This document shows, piece after piece, positions 9,412 to 25,614 of a stretch of DNA of 64,000 nt. Source of the DNA: Pseudokineococcus lusitanus (GTDB lineage: Bacteria > Actinomycetota > Actinomycetes > Actinomycetales > Quadrisphaeraceae). The stretch is from positions 647,741 through 711,740 of the forward strand of contig NZ_RJKN01000001.1 in assembly GCF_003751265.1 (NCBI RefSeq). The letters run 5' to 3'. The notes below the pieces were generated by a model. The model saw only the letters and a list, made by a program, of their open reading frames with translations, made no database searches and was not told where the DNA came from. Made by a program: the position numbers and the translations under genes. Position 1 is the first letter of the stretch, and every line of letters begins with the position of its first letter.

Positions 9412-11090
9412 ATGCGCTCCGGCGCGCTCACGCCCACGAGGGCCAGCCCGGAGGCCAGCACCGTCCGGACCGCCTCGGCCAGCCACAGGCGCGTGCGGTG
9501 CTCGTCGCCCACCGGCTCGTCGCCCAGCGGCGTGACCCGGCGCTCGTCGTACCACTTGTGGAAGGTGCCGGCGAGGACCTCGAGGTGGCGGGTGACGCGG
9601 TGGGGCTCGCGCAGCTCGGCGGCCTGCTCGACGACCCGCGGGTGCTCGGCGAGCGCCGCGAGGACAGCCTGCTCCGTGGGGTGGTCGAGCAGCGACGGGT
9701 CGAAGCCGTCCTCCCGGCGCACCCCGGCCGCCTCGGCGTTACGGGCGACGCCGCAGGTGCGGGCGTGCGCGTACTGCACGTAGAAGACGGGGTTCTCGGC
9801 CGTGCGGCGGGTGAGGACGTCGAGGTCGACGTCGATCGACGAGTCGGTCGAGCTGCGGGTCAGCGCGTACCGCGCGGCGTCGACGCCGACGGCCTCGACG
9901 AGGTCCTGCATCGTCACGACGGTGCCGTTGCGCTTGCTCATGCGCAGCGGCTGCCCGTCGCGGACGAGGTTGACCATCTGGCCGATGAGGACCTCCACGA
10001 CGGCGGGGTCGTCGCCGAAGGCCGCCGCCGCGGCCTTGAGGCGGCTGACGTACCCGTGGTGGTCGGCGCCGAGCATGTAGATGCAGAGGTCCGCGCCGCG
10101 GGAGCGCTTGTCCCGCAGGTAGGCCAGGTCGCCGGCGACGTAGGCGGGCTTCCCGTCGGACTTGATGACGACGCGGTCCTTGTCGTCGCCGTGGTCGGTC
10201 GAGCGCAGCCACCACGCGCCGTCGGCCTCGTACAGGGCCCCGCTGCCGCGCAGCTCGGCCAGCGCCTTCTCGACGGCGCCGGAGGCGTGGAGCGAGTCCT
10301 CGTGGAACCAGACGTCGAAGTCGACGCCGAAGTCGTGCAGGTCCCGCTTGATCTCGTCGAACATCAGCGCGACGCCGTCCGCGCGGAAGACCTCCTGCGC
10401 CTCGGCGTCGGGGAGGGCGAGGACGTCGACGCCCCGCTCCCGCGCGTCCGCGAGCACGCGGTCGGCGATGTCGCCGACGTACGCGCCGCCGTAGCCGTCC
10501 TCGGGGGCGGCCTCGCCGCGGGCCCGGGCGAGGAGCGAGCGGGCGAAGCGGTCGATCTGCGCGCCGTGGTCGTTGAAGTAGTACTCGCGGACCACCTCGG
10601 CGCCCGTGGCCGCGAGGACGCGCGCGAGGGCGTCCCCGACGGCGGCCCACCGGGTCCCGCCGAGGTGGATGGGCCCCGTGGGGTTGGCCGAGACGAACTC
10701 GAGGTTGACGTGGAGGCCGGCACGGCGGTCGCTCGTCCCGTAGGCCGCACCCGCCTCGACGACGGTGCGCGCGAGGGCCCCGGCCGCGGAGGCGTCGACG
10801 ACGACGTTGAGGAAGCCGGGCCCGGCGACGTCGACGCCTGCGACGCCGTCCACGGCGGCGAGCCGCCCGGCGAGCGCGGTGGCGAGCCCCCGGGGCGGCG
10901 CCCCGGCCTTCTTGGCCAGCTGGAGGGCGACGTTGGTGGCCCAGTCCCCGTGCTCCCGGCTGCGCGGCCGCTCGACGCGGACATCGTCGGGCAGGTCCGC
11001 GACGGCGAGGGACCCGACGGCGGGGTCGCCGGCCTCGACGGCCTCGACGAGGCAGCGGCGGATCGCGGCGGAGAGCTCGGCGGGAGTCAC
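9408..11090 (-). CDS. argS: Arginyl-tRNA synthetase
   Basis: Class I synthetase that charges tRNA-Arg. The 560-residue protein has the N-terminal Add1 domain with [12 protein letters not shown] (residues 45-56), the HIGH-type motif [11 protein letters not shown] with HLGG at 142-145, [10 protein letters not shown] as the KMSKS-like loop, and a DALR anticodon-binding domain near the C-terminus ([15 protein letters not shown]). The GTG start lies eight bases after a TAGACT -10 box (11099-11104), consistent with leaderless transcription. A tRNA-Arg gene lies about 100 bases upstream on the same strand. Confidence 0.97.
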   Translation of the reverse strand: MTPAELSAAIRRCLVEAVEAGDPAVGSLAVADLPDDVRVERPRSREHGDWATNVALQLAKKAGAPPRGLATALAGRLAAVDGVAGVDVAGPGFLNVVVDASAAGALARTVVEAGAAYGTSDRRAGLHVNLEFVSANPTGPIHLGGTRWAAVGDALARVLAATGAEVVREYYFNDHGAQIDRFARSLLARARGEAAPEDGYGGAYVGDIADRVLADARERGVDVLALPDAEAQEVFRADGVALMFDEIKRDLHDFGVDFDVWFHEDSLHASGAVEKALAELRGSGALYEADGAWWLRSTDHGDDKDRVVIKSDGKPAYVAGDLAYLRDKRSRGADLCIYMLGADHHGYVSRLKAAAAAFGDDPAVVEVLIGQMVNLVRDGQPLRMSKRNGTVVTMQDLVEAVGVDAARYALTRSSTDSSIDVDLDVLTRRTAENPVFYVQYAHARTCGVARNAEAAGVRREDGFDPSLLDHPTEQAVLAALAEHPRVVEQAAELREPHRVTRHLEVLAGTFHKWYDERRVTPLGDEPVGDEHRTRLWLAEAVRTVLASGLALVGVSAPERM

Positions 11091-11122
11091 GGGGGTCGAG
11101 TCTAGGAGCCGCGGGGGTGGGT

Positions 11123-11139
11123 CCCGGACGCGGTCCGGG
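11123..11139 (-). terminator. Short hairpin downstream of tRNA-Arg
   Basis: CCCGGA (11123-11128) and TCCGGG (11134-11139) pair around CGCGG, 54-70 bases past the 3' end of the tRNA-Arg gene and just upstream of the argS promoter. A weak candidate for separating the tRNA transcript from argS. Confidence 0.35.
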
Positions 11140-11192
11140 TGCCGGGCAGGACCCTCGCCGGACGTCCTCGTCCGTGCGGCCGGCCCTGCTGG

Positions 11193-11267
11193 TGGTGCCC
11201 CCGGCAGGATTCGAACCTGCGCCCCCGCCTCCGGAGGGCGGTGCTCTATCCCCTGAGCTACGGGGGC
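11193..11267 (-). tRNA. tRNA-Arg(CCG)
   Basis: Full cloverleaf on the minus strand. Acceptor GCCCCCG pairs with CGGGGGC; D stem GCTC/GAGC; anticodon stem CCGCC/GGCGG with loop CTCCGGA, giving anticodon CCG (reads CGG); four-base variable loop; T arm GCAGG-TTCGAAT-CCTGC; discriminator A. The 3' CCA is encoded. A TAGCGT -10-like box at 11304-11309 precedes it by about 36 bases. It lies directly upstream of argS, whose product would charge it. Confidence 0.95.
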
Positions 11268-11389
11268 CGTCGGTCCGGGCTCGTGCCCGACGGACCGGGA
11301 GGAACGCTACCGCACGGCGGGAGGAGGTCGTCCCGCGCCCGACGGCGGCGGGAGGTCGGCGGCGGGTCGGGCGGCCGACGGGCCCCCGG

Positions 11390-12358
11390 TCAGGCCGCCG
11401 GGACGCCCGTCTGCGCGGCGACGCCCTCGACGTGCTCCCAGTGCCACGGCTCCGTGGGGCCCGAGCCGCCCGGCTGCGCCCACGTCGGGTTCTCCCAGCC
11501 GAAGGACGGGGCGTGCTCGCGCATCCAGGCGTACCGCTCCCCCGACCCCGTGCTGACGCCGCTGCCGAGGTCGACGGCGAGGCCCCAGCCGTGGTCGCTC
11601 GTGCCCGGCTCGGCGGCGAAGCCGGGCCGCTCCGCGGCGACGGCGTGCTGCTCGGCGAGCGAGCGGTAGCCGTCGGTGAGGGCGAGCCGCTCGCCGAAGC
11701 GCTCCTCGAAGGCCGCCGACAGCTCGACGAAGGACAGCGCGACGTCGGCGCGCAAGCCCTCGTCGTCCCAGAGCGCGCAGACGGCGTCGGCGGGCAGCTG
11801 CCCGTTGGGCGCCGAGGTCGTGCCGTCGGGGAGGACGCCGCTGCAGCCCGGGAGCGCGGAGCGCTCCTCGCTCCGGCTCACGCGGTCGGCCATGGCGCCC
11901 GCCGCGGCCACGCGGGACGCCAGCTCGGCCTCCGCCGCCTCGCGGGCGGCGGTGTCGGCCGCGCGCTGCTCGCGGGACGCCGCGGCCTCGTCGGCGAGCC
12001 GCCGGACCTCCGCGGCCCGCGCCGCCCGGCCCTCCTCCTCCTGCGCGACGACGAGCGCGGTGGCGGCGACGTCGGCCCGCTCGCGGTCCGCGGCGGCGAC
12101 CGCCTGCAGCGCCGGCACGGTGATCGGCAGCACGAGCACCGCGACGCCGAGGGCGCCGGCCGCCGCCACCGGGGCGCGCCGCGGGCGACGCGCGGCGCGC
12201 AGCCGGGCCGCCTCGGCCTCGCGACGGGCCCGGCGCGAGCCCGGCGCCGCCGGGGCCGGGGCGGTCACCGGTCCGCGGCCGGCGGCGCGGTGGGCACCGC
12301 CGCGCACGCGGGTCGCGGGGCGGTCGGCGGGCTCGGGCAGGCTCGCGGGAGCGGTCAC
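11390..12358 (-). CDS. M15-family (VanY/DacB-like) D,D-carboxypeptidase, membrane-anchored
   Basis: Zinc D-Ala-D-Ala carboxypeptidase-like protein, likely acting on peptidoglycan outside the membrane. The 322-residue protein has a basic Ala-rich N-terminus, one transmembrane segment (around PVAAAGALGVAVLVLPITVP), an Ala/Glu/Arg-rich coiled-coil stretch, then the M15 domain. Zinc ligands appear in GTSDHGWGLAVDLG (the SxHxxGxAxD motif) and EPWHWEH near the end. The GTG at 12356-12358 has a good ribosome-binding site (GGAGGA, six bases). The upstream region contains a GTNAC direct repeat resembling MtrA sites, fitting a cell-wall hydrolase. Confidence 0.87.
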   Translation of the reverse strand: MTAPASLPEPADRPATRVRGGAHRAAGRGPVTAPAPAAPGSRRARREAEAARLRAARRPRRAPVAAAGALGVAVLVLPITVPALQAVAAADRERADVAATALVVAQEEEGRAARAAEVRRLADEAAASREQRAADTAAREAAEAELASRVAAAGAMADRVSRSEERSALPGCSGVLPDGTTSAPNGQLPADAVCALWDDEGLRADVALSFVELSAAFEERFGERLALTDGYRSLAEQHAVAAERPGFAAEPGTSDHGWGLAVDLGSGVSTGSGERYAWMREHAPSFGWENPTWAQPGGSGPTEPWHWEHVEGVAAQTGVPAA

Positions 12359-12742
12359 GGGCGTCCTCCGGGCGGTGCCGTCGGACGACGGCGCACGCGG
12401 GCAGGCCGACGTCGTCGGCCGGTCGTGGCGGGACCCTCCGGCGCCCCGCGCAGCGGCGGGGGGCCTTCCCGGCACGGGCCGGAGGGCGGCCCGGCGTCAC
12501 GACGACGGGCTCGAGGTCACGAGACCGTAACGCCGCGGTGACCGGTACACCAAATCCGCACCCTGCGCATCCCGGGACGGTGACAGCGCGTCAGCCCGCC
12601 GGCCCGGCAGGGGCGGCGCCGGTCGGCCGGAGGAGACGTCCCGTGCGACGCCGTCACCGACCGTCGTCCCGGGCGGGGCCGACCTCACCGCGGGGGCACC
12701 GCGCACGGCGACGTCGAGACGTCGAGCGGTCCGGGCCCGCCG
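12359..12742. other. Intergenic region upstream of the M15 peptidase
   Basis: 384 bases without a convincing gene, between guaB1 and the M15 peptidase. It holds the peptidase ribosome-binding site and the GTNAC direct repeat at 12516-12531. I looked for a c-di-AMP riboswitch, common before cell-wall hydrolases in actinobacteria, and did not find its conserved blocks. Confidence 0.5.
12516..12531 (-). promoter_or_regulatory. GTNAC-N6-GTNAC direct repeat, possible MtrA box
   Basis: On the minus strand the sequence is GTTACGGTCTCGTGAC, two GTNAC units 11 bases apart, about 160 bases upstream of the M15 peptidase start. Direct repeats of this kind are reported for the response regulator MtrA, which controls cell-wall hydrolases in several actinobacteria. 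Assignment is by resemblance only. Confidence 0.35.
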
Positions 12743-20192
<7,450 letters not shown>

Positions 20193-20361
20193 GCCGCCAC
20201 GGTAGGCCGACGGGGACGGACGGGCACGGACGGGAACGACCCGTGACATCCCCTACTTCCGTTCCCATCGCCGCAGAAGTCACCTACTGTTCGACTGCCG
20301 CGGCACCGCTGCCGCGGCACCCGGGCGCAGCGCTGCGACCCGGTGGAGCAGAAGGAGAGCT

Positions 20362-23300
20362 GTGCACCCACACCAGCGAGCAGGCGCCAGGAGGGGGCTC
20401 GTCGCCCTCACCGGGATCGCCCTCCTCGGCGGCACCCTGACCGCCGTCCCGGCGGCCTTCGCGGCGCCGGTCGACCCGTCCCAGCTGCCTCCCCAGGAGC
20501 CGGGCGTCACGCTGCGCACCTACCAGCTCGGGTCCGGCATCGCGCAGCTGTGCACGCTGCGCGACGGCCAGACGCCGAACGTCGACAAGCTCGTCCCGAC
20601 GATCGACCTCACGAGCGACGAGGACTTCGGCGCCGCCGACAACTTCGTCTCCCACGCGCTCGCCAACCTCACGGTGCCGACGAGCGGCGACTACACCTTC
20701 CGGCTCACGAGCGACGACGGCTCGCGCCTGACCATCGGCGGCGAGCTCGTCGTCGACAACGACGGCCTGCACGGCGAGGAGGCCGTCGAGGGCACCGTCA
20801 CCCTCGAGGCCGGCGTGCACGAGCTCGAGGCCGAGATGTTCGAGGCCGGCAACGGCCAGCGGCTCCTCCTCGAGTGGCGCGCCCCGGGCGCGACGTCCTT
20901 CTCCGTCGTCCCCAGCAGCGCCCTGTCCACCGAGGCCGGCGTCGTCCGCGTCACGGCCCCCGGCTTCAAGTACTGCGAGACCGGCCGCGACACGGCCGGC
21001 GACGGCCTGCGGCTGGACGCGGTCAACCCCGGCTACGACCTCGTGGACCTGCGCCCCGAGGGCTTCGAGCCGATGGTCTCGGCCATGACCTTCCTCGGCG
21101 ACGACCTCGTCGTCGTCACGTCCGGCGCGGTGAGCCCGGCCGGCCCGCCGCAGAACCCCACACCGGGCGAGGTCTTCCTCCTCGAGGGCGTCACGGAGGC
21201 CGACGGTCCCGAGGACGTCACCGTGACGAAGATCGCCACGGACCTGCTCAACCCCATGGGCGTCGACGTCGTCGACGGCACCCTCTGGGTGTCCGAGCGC
21301 GACGGCCTCACCGAGCTGACCCCCGACGCCGACGGCGACGGGATGCTCGAGAACCGCCGGCACGCGGACTGGCCCTACGGCGGCAACTTCCACGAGTTCG
21401 CCTTCGGCCTCCTCCACGACGAGGAGAACTTCTACGTCAGCCTCTCCGTCGCCATCGACAACGGCGGCGCGACGACGAACCCGCAGCCGGCCGCCGGCCG
21501 CGGCACCACCTACGCGGTCGACCGCGAGACGGGCGAGATCTCGGCCGTCGCGGGCGGCCTGCGCACGCCCAACGGCATGGGCTGGGGCCCGGACGACGAG
21601 CTCTTCGTCATGGACAACCAGGGCGCCTGGCTGCCGGCGTCGAAGATGGTGCAGGTCGAGCAGGACCGCTTCTTCAACCACTACACCAACCCGGCGGGCG
21701 CCTTCGAGGCCCAGCCGGTGACCCCGCCGGTGCTGTGGCTCCCGCAGAACGAGATCGCCAACTCGCCGAGCAACCCCGTGCTGCTCGAGGAGGGGACCTT
21801 CGCCGACCAGATGCTCTTCGGCGACGTGACCTACGGCGGCCTCCAGCGCGCCTACCTGGACGAGGTCGAGGGCCAGAAGCAGGGCGTGGCCTTCCGCCAC
21901 ACCGCGGGCCTCGAGGCGGGCGTCAACCGCACGCTCGTCGGCCCCGACGGCTCCCTCTACGTCGGCGGGATCGGCGAGGCCGGCAACTGGAGCGAGTCGG
22001 GCAAGCTCCGCTACGGCCTGCAGAAGCTCGTCCCGAACGGCGAGAGCGTCTTCGACATGACCTCGGTGGAGATCACCGAGGCCGGCTTCGACGTCACCTA
22101 CACCGAGCCGCTGTCCGACGAGACGGTCGCCGGCATCGCCGGGGCGTACGAGCTGCAGCAGTGGCGCTACGTGCCGACGCAGCAGTACGGCGGCCCGAAG
22201 GTCGACGAGGAGTCCCTCCTCGTCACCGGGGCCACCGTCTCCGAGGACCGCCGCACCGTGTCGCTGACGGTCGACGGCCGCGAGCCCGGGCACGTCGTCC
22301 ACCTCCGCTCCCCGCGCTCGTTCACGTCGGCCGACGGCGAGGAGCTGTGGAGCACCGAGGCCTGGTACACGGCCAACGTCGTGCCGGGCTACGTGGCCCC
22401 GCCGGACCTCGGCTGGTACGAGGCCGAGGAGGCCGTCCTGCGGGGCGGCGCGGTCGTCGACAGCGAGCACAACGGGTACTCCGGCACCGGCTTCGCCGGC
22501 GGCTTCTGGAACGTCGGCGCCTCGGTGACCTTCACCGCGACGGTCGACGAGGCGGGCGTCCAGCCCGTCCACCTGCGCTACGCCAACGGCCCCAACCCGG
22601 CGCCCGGCACCAAGGAGGTCTCGGTCCTCGTCAACGGCACCGAGGTCGACCCGTGGGCCCTGCCGAGCACGGGACCGTGGAACCGCTGGGCCTTCGCGAC
22701 CCGGGACCTCGACCTCCGCGAGGGCGAGAACACCATCACCATCCGCTACGACGCGGACGACGACGGCAACGTCAACCTCGACCTGCTGTCGGTCGGCGAG
22801 CAGGACGTCTGCGCGCCGGTCGCCGAGGACGGCTGGAAGGGCCTCTTCGACGGGACGCTCGCCAGCTTCTCCGAGTGGAACATGGCCGGCCCGGGCTCCT
22901 TCGGCCGCCAGGCCGACTGCTCGATCCGCGGCAGCGGCGGCCTCGGCCTCCTCTGGCACCCCGAGCAGCAGGAGAACTACGCCCTGCACCTCGACTGGAA
23001 GCTCACCAAGGACGACAACGGCGGTGTCTTCGTCGGCTTCCCCGACCCGGGCACCGACCCGTGGGTGGCCGTCAACCGCGGCTACGAGATCCAGATCGAC
23101 GCCACGGACGCCGACGACCGCACGACGGGCGCCATCTACACCTTCCAGGGCGCCGACCTGGCGAAGGTGGCGGAGTCGCTCAACCCCGTCGGGCAGTGGA
23201 ACTCCTACGAGATCCAGGTGTCCGGGGACACCATCCGCGTCTACCTCAACGACGTGCTCGTCAACGACTTCACGAGCACCGACCCGGCGCGCGACATCGA

Positions 23301-23961
23301 GCGCGGCTTCCTCGGCGTCCAGAACCACGGCGCCGGCGAGTTCGTCTACTACCGCGACATCCGCGTCAAGCAGCTGGAGGAGACGGGGCCCACGGCCCCC
23401 GCCGCCCCGGCGGGCGTGACGGCCACCGGCGCCGACAGCGCGCTGCGGGTCTCGTGGGACGCCGTCGAGGGGGCCACCGGCTACACCGCCACGGCCTCCC
23501 CGGGCGGGCGCACCTGCACGACGACGGACGCCACCACCTGCCGCATCGGCAAGCTCTCCGCGGGCACGCCGTACACGGTGACGGTCGTGGCGCACGGGCC
23601 CGGCGGCTCCTCGACGGCCTCGGCCCCGTCGGCGTCGGTCACGCCGTCCGCCGTCCCCGGGACCCCGGGCGTCACCTCGCTCGCGGTCTCGGCGGAGACG
23701 CGGTGCTCCGCGGGCGGCAAGGCCGTCCTCGTGGTCCGCGCCCGCAACAAGGAGGCCGTCCCGGCCGACGTGCTCATCACCACGTCGCTCGGCGAGGTCA
23801 AGGTGACCGCGCTCGCCCCCGGCGCTACCCACACGGCCCGCTTCACGGGCCGCACGGCGGAGCTGGCGGCCGGCGAGGCCACCGTGGCGGGCTACACCGT
23901 CCGCGACGGCGCGGGCGCCCGCACCGTCTACCGGGCGGCCCACCCGGGGTCGCCCTGCTGA
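20362..23961 (+). CDS. Secreted multidomain protein: PA14, sugar-dehydrogenase-like propeller, CBM6, DUF1080, FN3
   Basis: Exported 1199-residue protein, probably acting on carbohydrate. A signal peptide (basic start, GLVALTGIALLGGTLTAVPA, AFA cleavage site near 33) is followed by a PA14 lectin-like domain (about 85-195; SGDYTFRLTSDDGSRL). Next come a beta-propeller resembling glucose/sorbosone dehydrogenases (about 215-600), a CBM6-like domain (about 683-810; WYEAEEAVLRGG), and a DUF1080/3-keto-disaccharide-hydrolase lamin-G-like domain (about 820-1008; GWKGLFDGTLASFSEWNM). An FN3 module and a C-terminal beta domain finish it. GTG start with AAGGAGA. No LPXTG or membrane anchor was seen, and no transporter lies next to it. 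Substrate unknown. Confidence 0.85.
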   Translation: MHPHQRAGARRGLVALTGIALLGGTLTAVPAAFAAPVDPSQLPPQEPGVTLRTYQLGSGIAQLCTLRDGQTPNVDKLVPTIDLTSDEDFGAADNFVSHALANLTVPTSGDYTFRLTSDDGSRLTIGGELVVDNDGLHGEEAVEGTVTLEAGVHELEAEMFEAGNGQRLLLEWRAPGATSFSVVPSSALSTEAGVVRVTAPGFKYCETGRDTAGDGLRLDAVNPGYDLVDLRPEGFEPMVSAMTFLGDDLVVVTSGAVSPAGPPQNPTPGEVFLLEGVTEADGPEDVTVTKIATDLLNPMGVDVVDGTLWVSERDGLTELTPDADGDGMLENRRHADWPYGGNFHEFAFGLLHDEENFYVSLSVAIDNGGATTNPQPAAGRGTTYAVDRETGEISAVAGGLRTPNGMGWGPDDELFVMDNQGAWLPASKMVQVEQDRFFNHYTNPAGAFEAQPVTPPVLWLPQNEIANSPSNPVLLEEGTFADQMLFGDVTYGGLQRAYLDEVEGQKQGVAFRHTAGLEAGVNRTLVGPDGSLYVGGIGEAGNWSESGKLRYGLQKLVPNGESVFDMTSVEITEAGFDVTYTEPLSDETVAGIAGAYELQQWRYVPTQQYGGPKVDEESLLVTGATVSEDRRTVSLTVDGREPGHVVHLRSPRSFTSADGEELWSTEAWYTANVVPGYVAPPDLGWYEAEEAVLRGGAVVDSEHNGYSGTGFAGGFWNVGASVTFTATVDEAGVQPVHLRYANGPNPAPGTKEVSVLVNGTEVDPWALPSTGPWNRWAFATRDLDLREGENTITIRYDADDDGNVNLDLLSVGEQDVCAPVAEDGWKGLFDGTLASFSEWNMAGPGSFGRQADCSIRGSGGLGLLWHPEQQENYALHLDWKLTKDDNGGVFVGFPDPGTDPWVAVNRGYEIQIDATDADDRTTGAIYTFQGADLAKVAESLNPVGQWNSYEIQVSGDTIRVYLNDVLVNDFTSTDPARDIERGFLGVQNHGAGEFVYYRDIRVKQLEETGPTAPAAPAGVTATGADSALRVSWDAVEGATGYTATASPGGRTCTTTDATTCRIGKLSAGTPYTVTVVAHGPGGSSTASAPSASVTPSAVPGTPGVTSLAVSAETRCSAGGKAVLVVRARNKEAVPADVLITTSLGEVKVTALAPGATHTARFTGRTAELAAGEATVAGYTVRDGAGARTVYRAAHPGSPC

Positions 23962-23991
23962 CCCCGCGCCCCTAGGGGCACCCGTACGGCG

Positions 23992-24027
23992 CGAGCCCGG
24001 GACGGCCGACCGGCCGTCCCGGGCTCG
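23992..24027. terminator. 16-bp perfect hairpin between convergent genes
   Basis: Arms 23992-24007 and 24012-24027 (CGAGCCCGGGACGGCC and its complement) around a four-base loop. It lies 30 bases past the PA14 protein stop and 28 before the end of the opposing gene, so it can serve both. Confidence 0.75.
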
Positions 24028-24054
24028 TCCGCGTCCGGGGCGGGGCGCCCGGTG

Positions 24055-24441
24055 TCAGACGTCCTCGCCGCGGGCGGCGGCGAGGTCGAGCGCCGCGACG
24101 TCGAGCCCGGCCTCGGCGTCCCGCCACGCGCGGACGGCGTCGTCCCAGGCGTCGGAGCGGACGGCGGACCGCTCGGCCGAGGAGACCGCGCCGGCGAGCG
24201 CCGCCGTGTCCGGGGCCGGCGGACGGCGGGCGCGCGAGCGGAGCGCCCGCCCCAGCGCGGTCGCCTCGTCGACGACCGCGTCGGCCCGCGGGTCGCCCCC
24301 GGCGGCGCGGCCCTCGCGCCGCGCGGTGTCGGCGAGCGCCGCGACGGCGTCGGCGAGGGCGGCTCGGGCGGTGGCGAGGGCCGCCTCCTGGGCGGAGACG
24401 TCCTCGCGGTCGGGGCGCTCGACGGGGCTCACCCGCCGCAT
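24055..24441 (-). CDS. Hypothetical Ala-rich helical protein
   Basis: A 128-residue protein I do not recognise. It is almost all helix-forming: EAALATARAALADAVAALAD, then RADAVVDEATALGRALRSRAR and AWDDAVRAWRDAEAGLDVAA, with no signal peptide, membrane segment or metal motif. The ATG at 24441 and an in-frame GTG at 24432 are both possible. CAGGAT, a weak -10-like element, sits seven bases before the GTG, mirroring the leaderless pattern seen nearby. Codon use is like its neighbours. It may be a small coiled-coil protein; the chance of an overcalled open frame is real in DNA this GC-rich. Confidence 0.5.
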   Translation of the reverse strand: MRRVSPVERPDREDVSAQEAALATARAALADAVAALADTARREGRAAGGDPRADAVVDEATALGRALRSRARRPPAPDTAALAGAVSSAERSAVRSDAWDDAVRAWRDAEAGLDVAALDLAAARGEDV

Positions 24442-24660
24442 CCTGCCGCGAGACCGGGGACGCCTCGACCGGGCCCTCGCGTGGCGCCGCCGTGACCCGC
24501 CCGTGGCCCGCCGGTGAACATCCTGCGAGATGTGCGCGTCCGGGCCCGTCCTGCGTGCCGGGCGGCCGGCGCCGTCCTACCGTCCTCCGTGAACGCCCGA
24601 CCGGCCGCGGTGACGAGGTGCCGCCGCGGCCCGGGACGCCGACCGAGGGACCGACCCCGC

Positions 24661-25614
24661 ATGACGACCACGACCGGACCGACGCCGGGCGCGACGGGGG
24701 CCGGCGACGACCTCCCCGGGTCCCCTCCGCGCCCGCGCGCGCCCCTCACCACCGCCGCCGCCCCGGCCGCCGTCGTCCCCGCGCGGGTCCCCGGCCACGT
24801 CACCGGCCGTCCCCTCGTGCACCGCGCCGTGGGCGCCCCGCCGGCCGTCGTCGCCCACCGCGGCAGCTCCCTCGCGCACCCCGAGAACACGCTGCCCGCG
24901 CTCGAGGCCGCCCGCCGCGACGGCGCCTCGTGGGTCGAGGTCGACCTGCGCCGCACCGCGGACGGCGTCGTCCTCCTCCTCCACGACCCCGCGCTCGACC
25001 GCACGACCGACGGCCGCGGCGACGTCGCCGGCACCCGGTGGCGCGACGTGCGGCACCTCGACGCCGGGACGTGGCACTCGGACGACCACTCGGGGGTGCG
25101 GGTCCCGTCCTTCCCCCAGCTCCTCCGCTGGGCCGTCGGCGCCCCCGGCACCCACCTCCTGCTCGAGATGAAGGGCGTCTGGGACACCGCGTCCGCGGCC
25201 GACGCGGTCGCCGTCGTCCGGCGCTACGGGCTCGCGTCCCGGACCGTCCTGCAGTCCTTCCAGCCGGCCACCGTGGCCGCGGTCGCCGCCGCGGCGCCGG
25301 AGATGGCCCGCGGGCTGCTCGTCAGCGCCGAGGGCGTCGGCGAGCTCGGCCCCGCCTCGGAGCCGGGCCACGCCGAGGCCGTGGCGGACCTCGTGCGCCG
25401 CCACGGGCTCTCGCTCGTCAACCCCGGCGACCGCCTCCTGGCCGCCGACCCGGACCTCGTCGCCCGCCTGCAGGCGCTCGGCGTCGCCGTGTGGCCCTGG
25501 ACGGTGGACGCGCCGGCCCGCTGGGACGCGCTCGTGCGGGCCGGGGTCGACGGCCTCATCACCAATCGCCCCGGCGCCCTCCTGCAGCACCTCGCGGCGG
25601 GGCGCGCCGCCTAG
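24661..25614 (+). CDS. Glycerophosphodiester phosphodiesterase family protein
   Basis: Hydrolyses glycerophosphodiesters to glycerol-3-phosphate and an alcohol. The 317-residue protein carries the GDPD TIM-barrel motifs VVAHRGSSLAHPENTLPALE (His66, Arg67, Glu75), WVEVDLRRTADGVVLLLHDP (Glu93, Asp95, His108) and the C-terminal VAVWPWTVDAP. No signal peptide is visible, so it is probably cytoplasmic. The ATG at 24661 is preferred; an in-frame GTG at 24589, five bases after a TACCGT box, would add 24 basic residues and is the alternative. Its stop codon overlaps that of the convergent BrkB gene in the four bases CTAG. Confidence 0.88.
   Translation: MTTTTGPTPGATGAGDDLPGSPPRPRAPLTTAAAPAAVVPARVPGHVTGRPLVHRAVGAPPAVVAHRGSSLAHPENTLPALEAARRDGASWVEVDLRRTADGVVLLLHDPALDRTTDGRGDVAGTRWRDVRHLDAGTWHSDDHSGVRVPSFPQLLRWAVGAPGTHLLLEMKGVWDTASAADAVAVVRRYGLASRTVLQSFQPATVAAVAAAAPEMARGLLVSAEGVGELGPASEPGHAEAVADLVRRHGLSLVNPGDRLLAADPDLVARLQALGVAVWPWTVDAPARWDALVRAGVDGLITNRPGALLQHLAAGRAA

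Noticed and set aside
12481..12660. Possible c-di-AMP (ydaO-type) riboswitch before the M15 peptidase
   Set aside because: The conserved blocks of that riboswitch are not present on the minus strand here.
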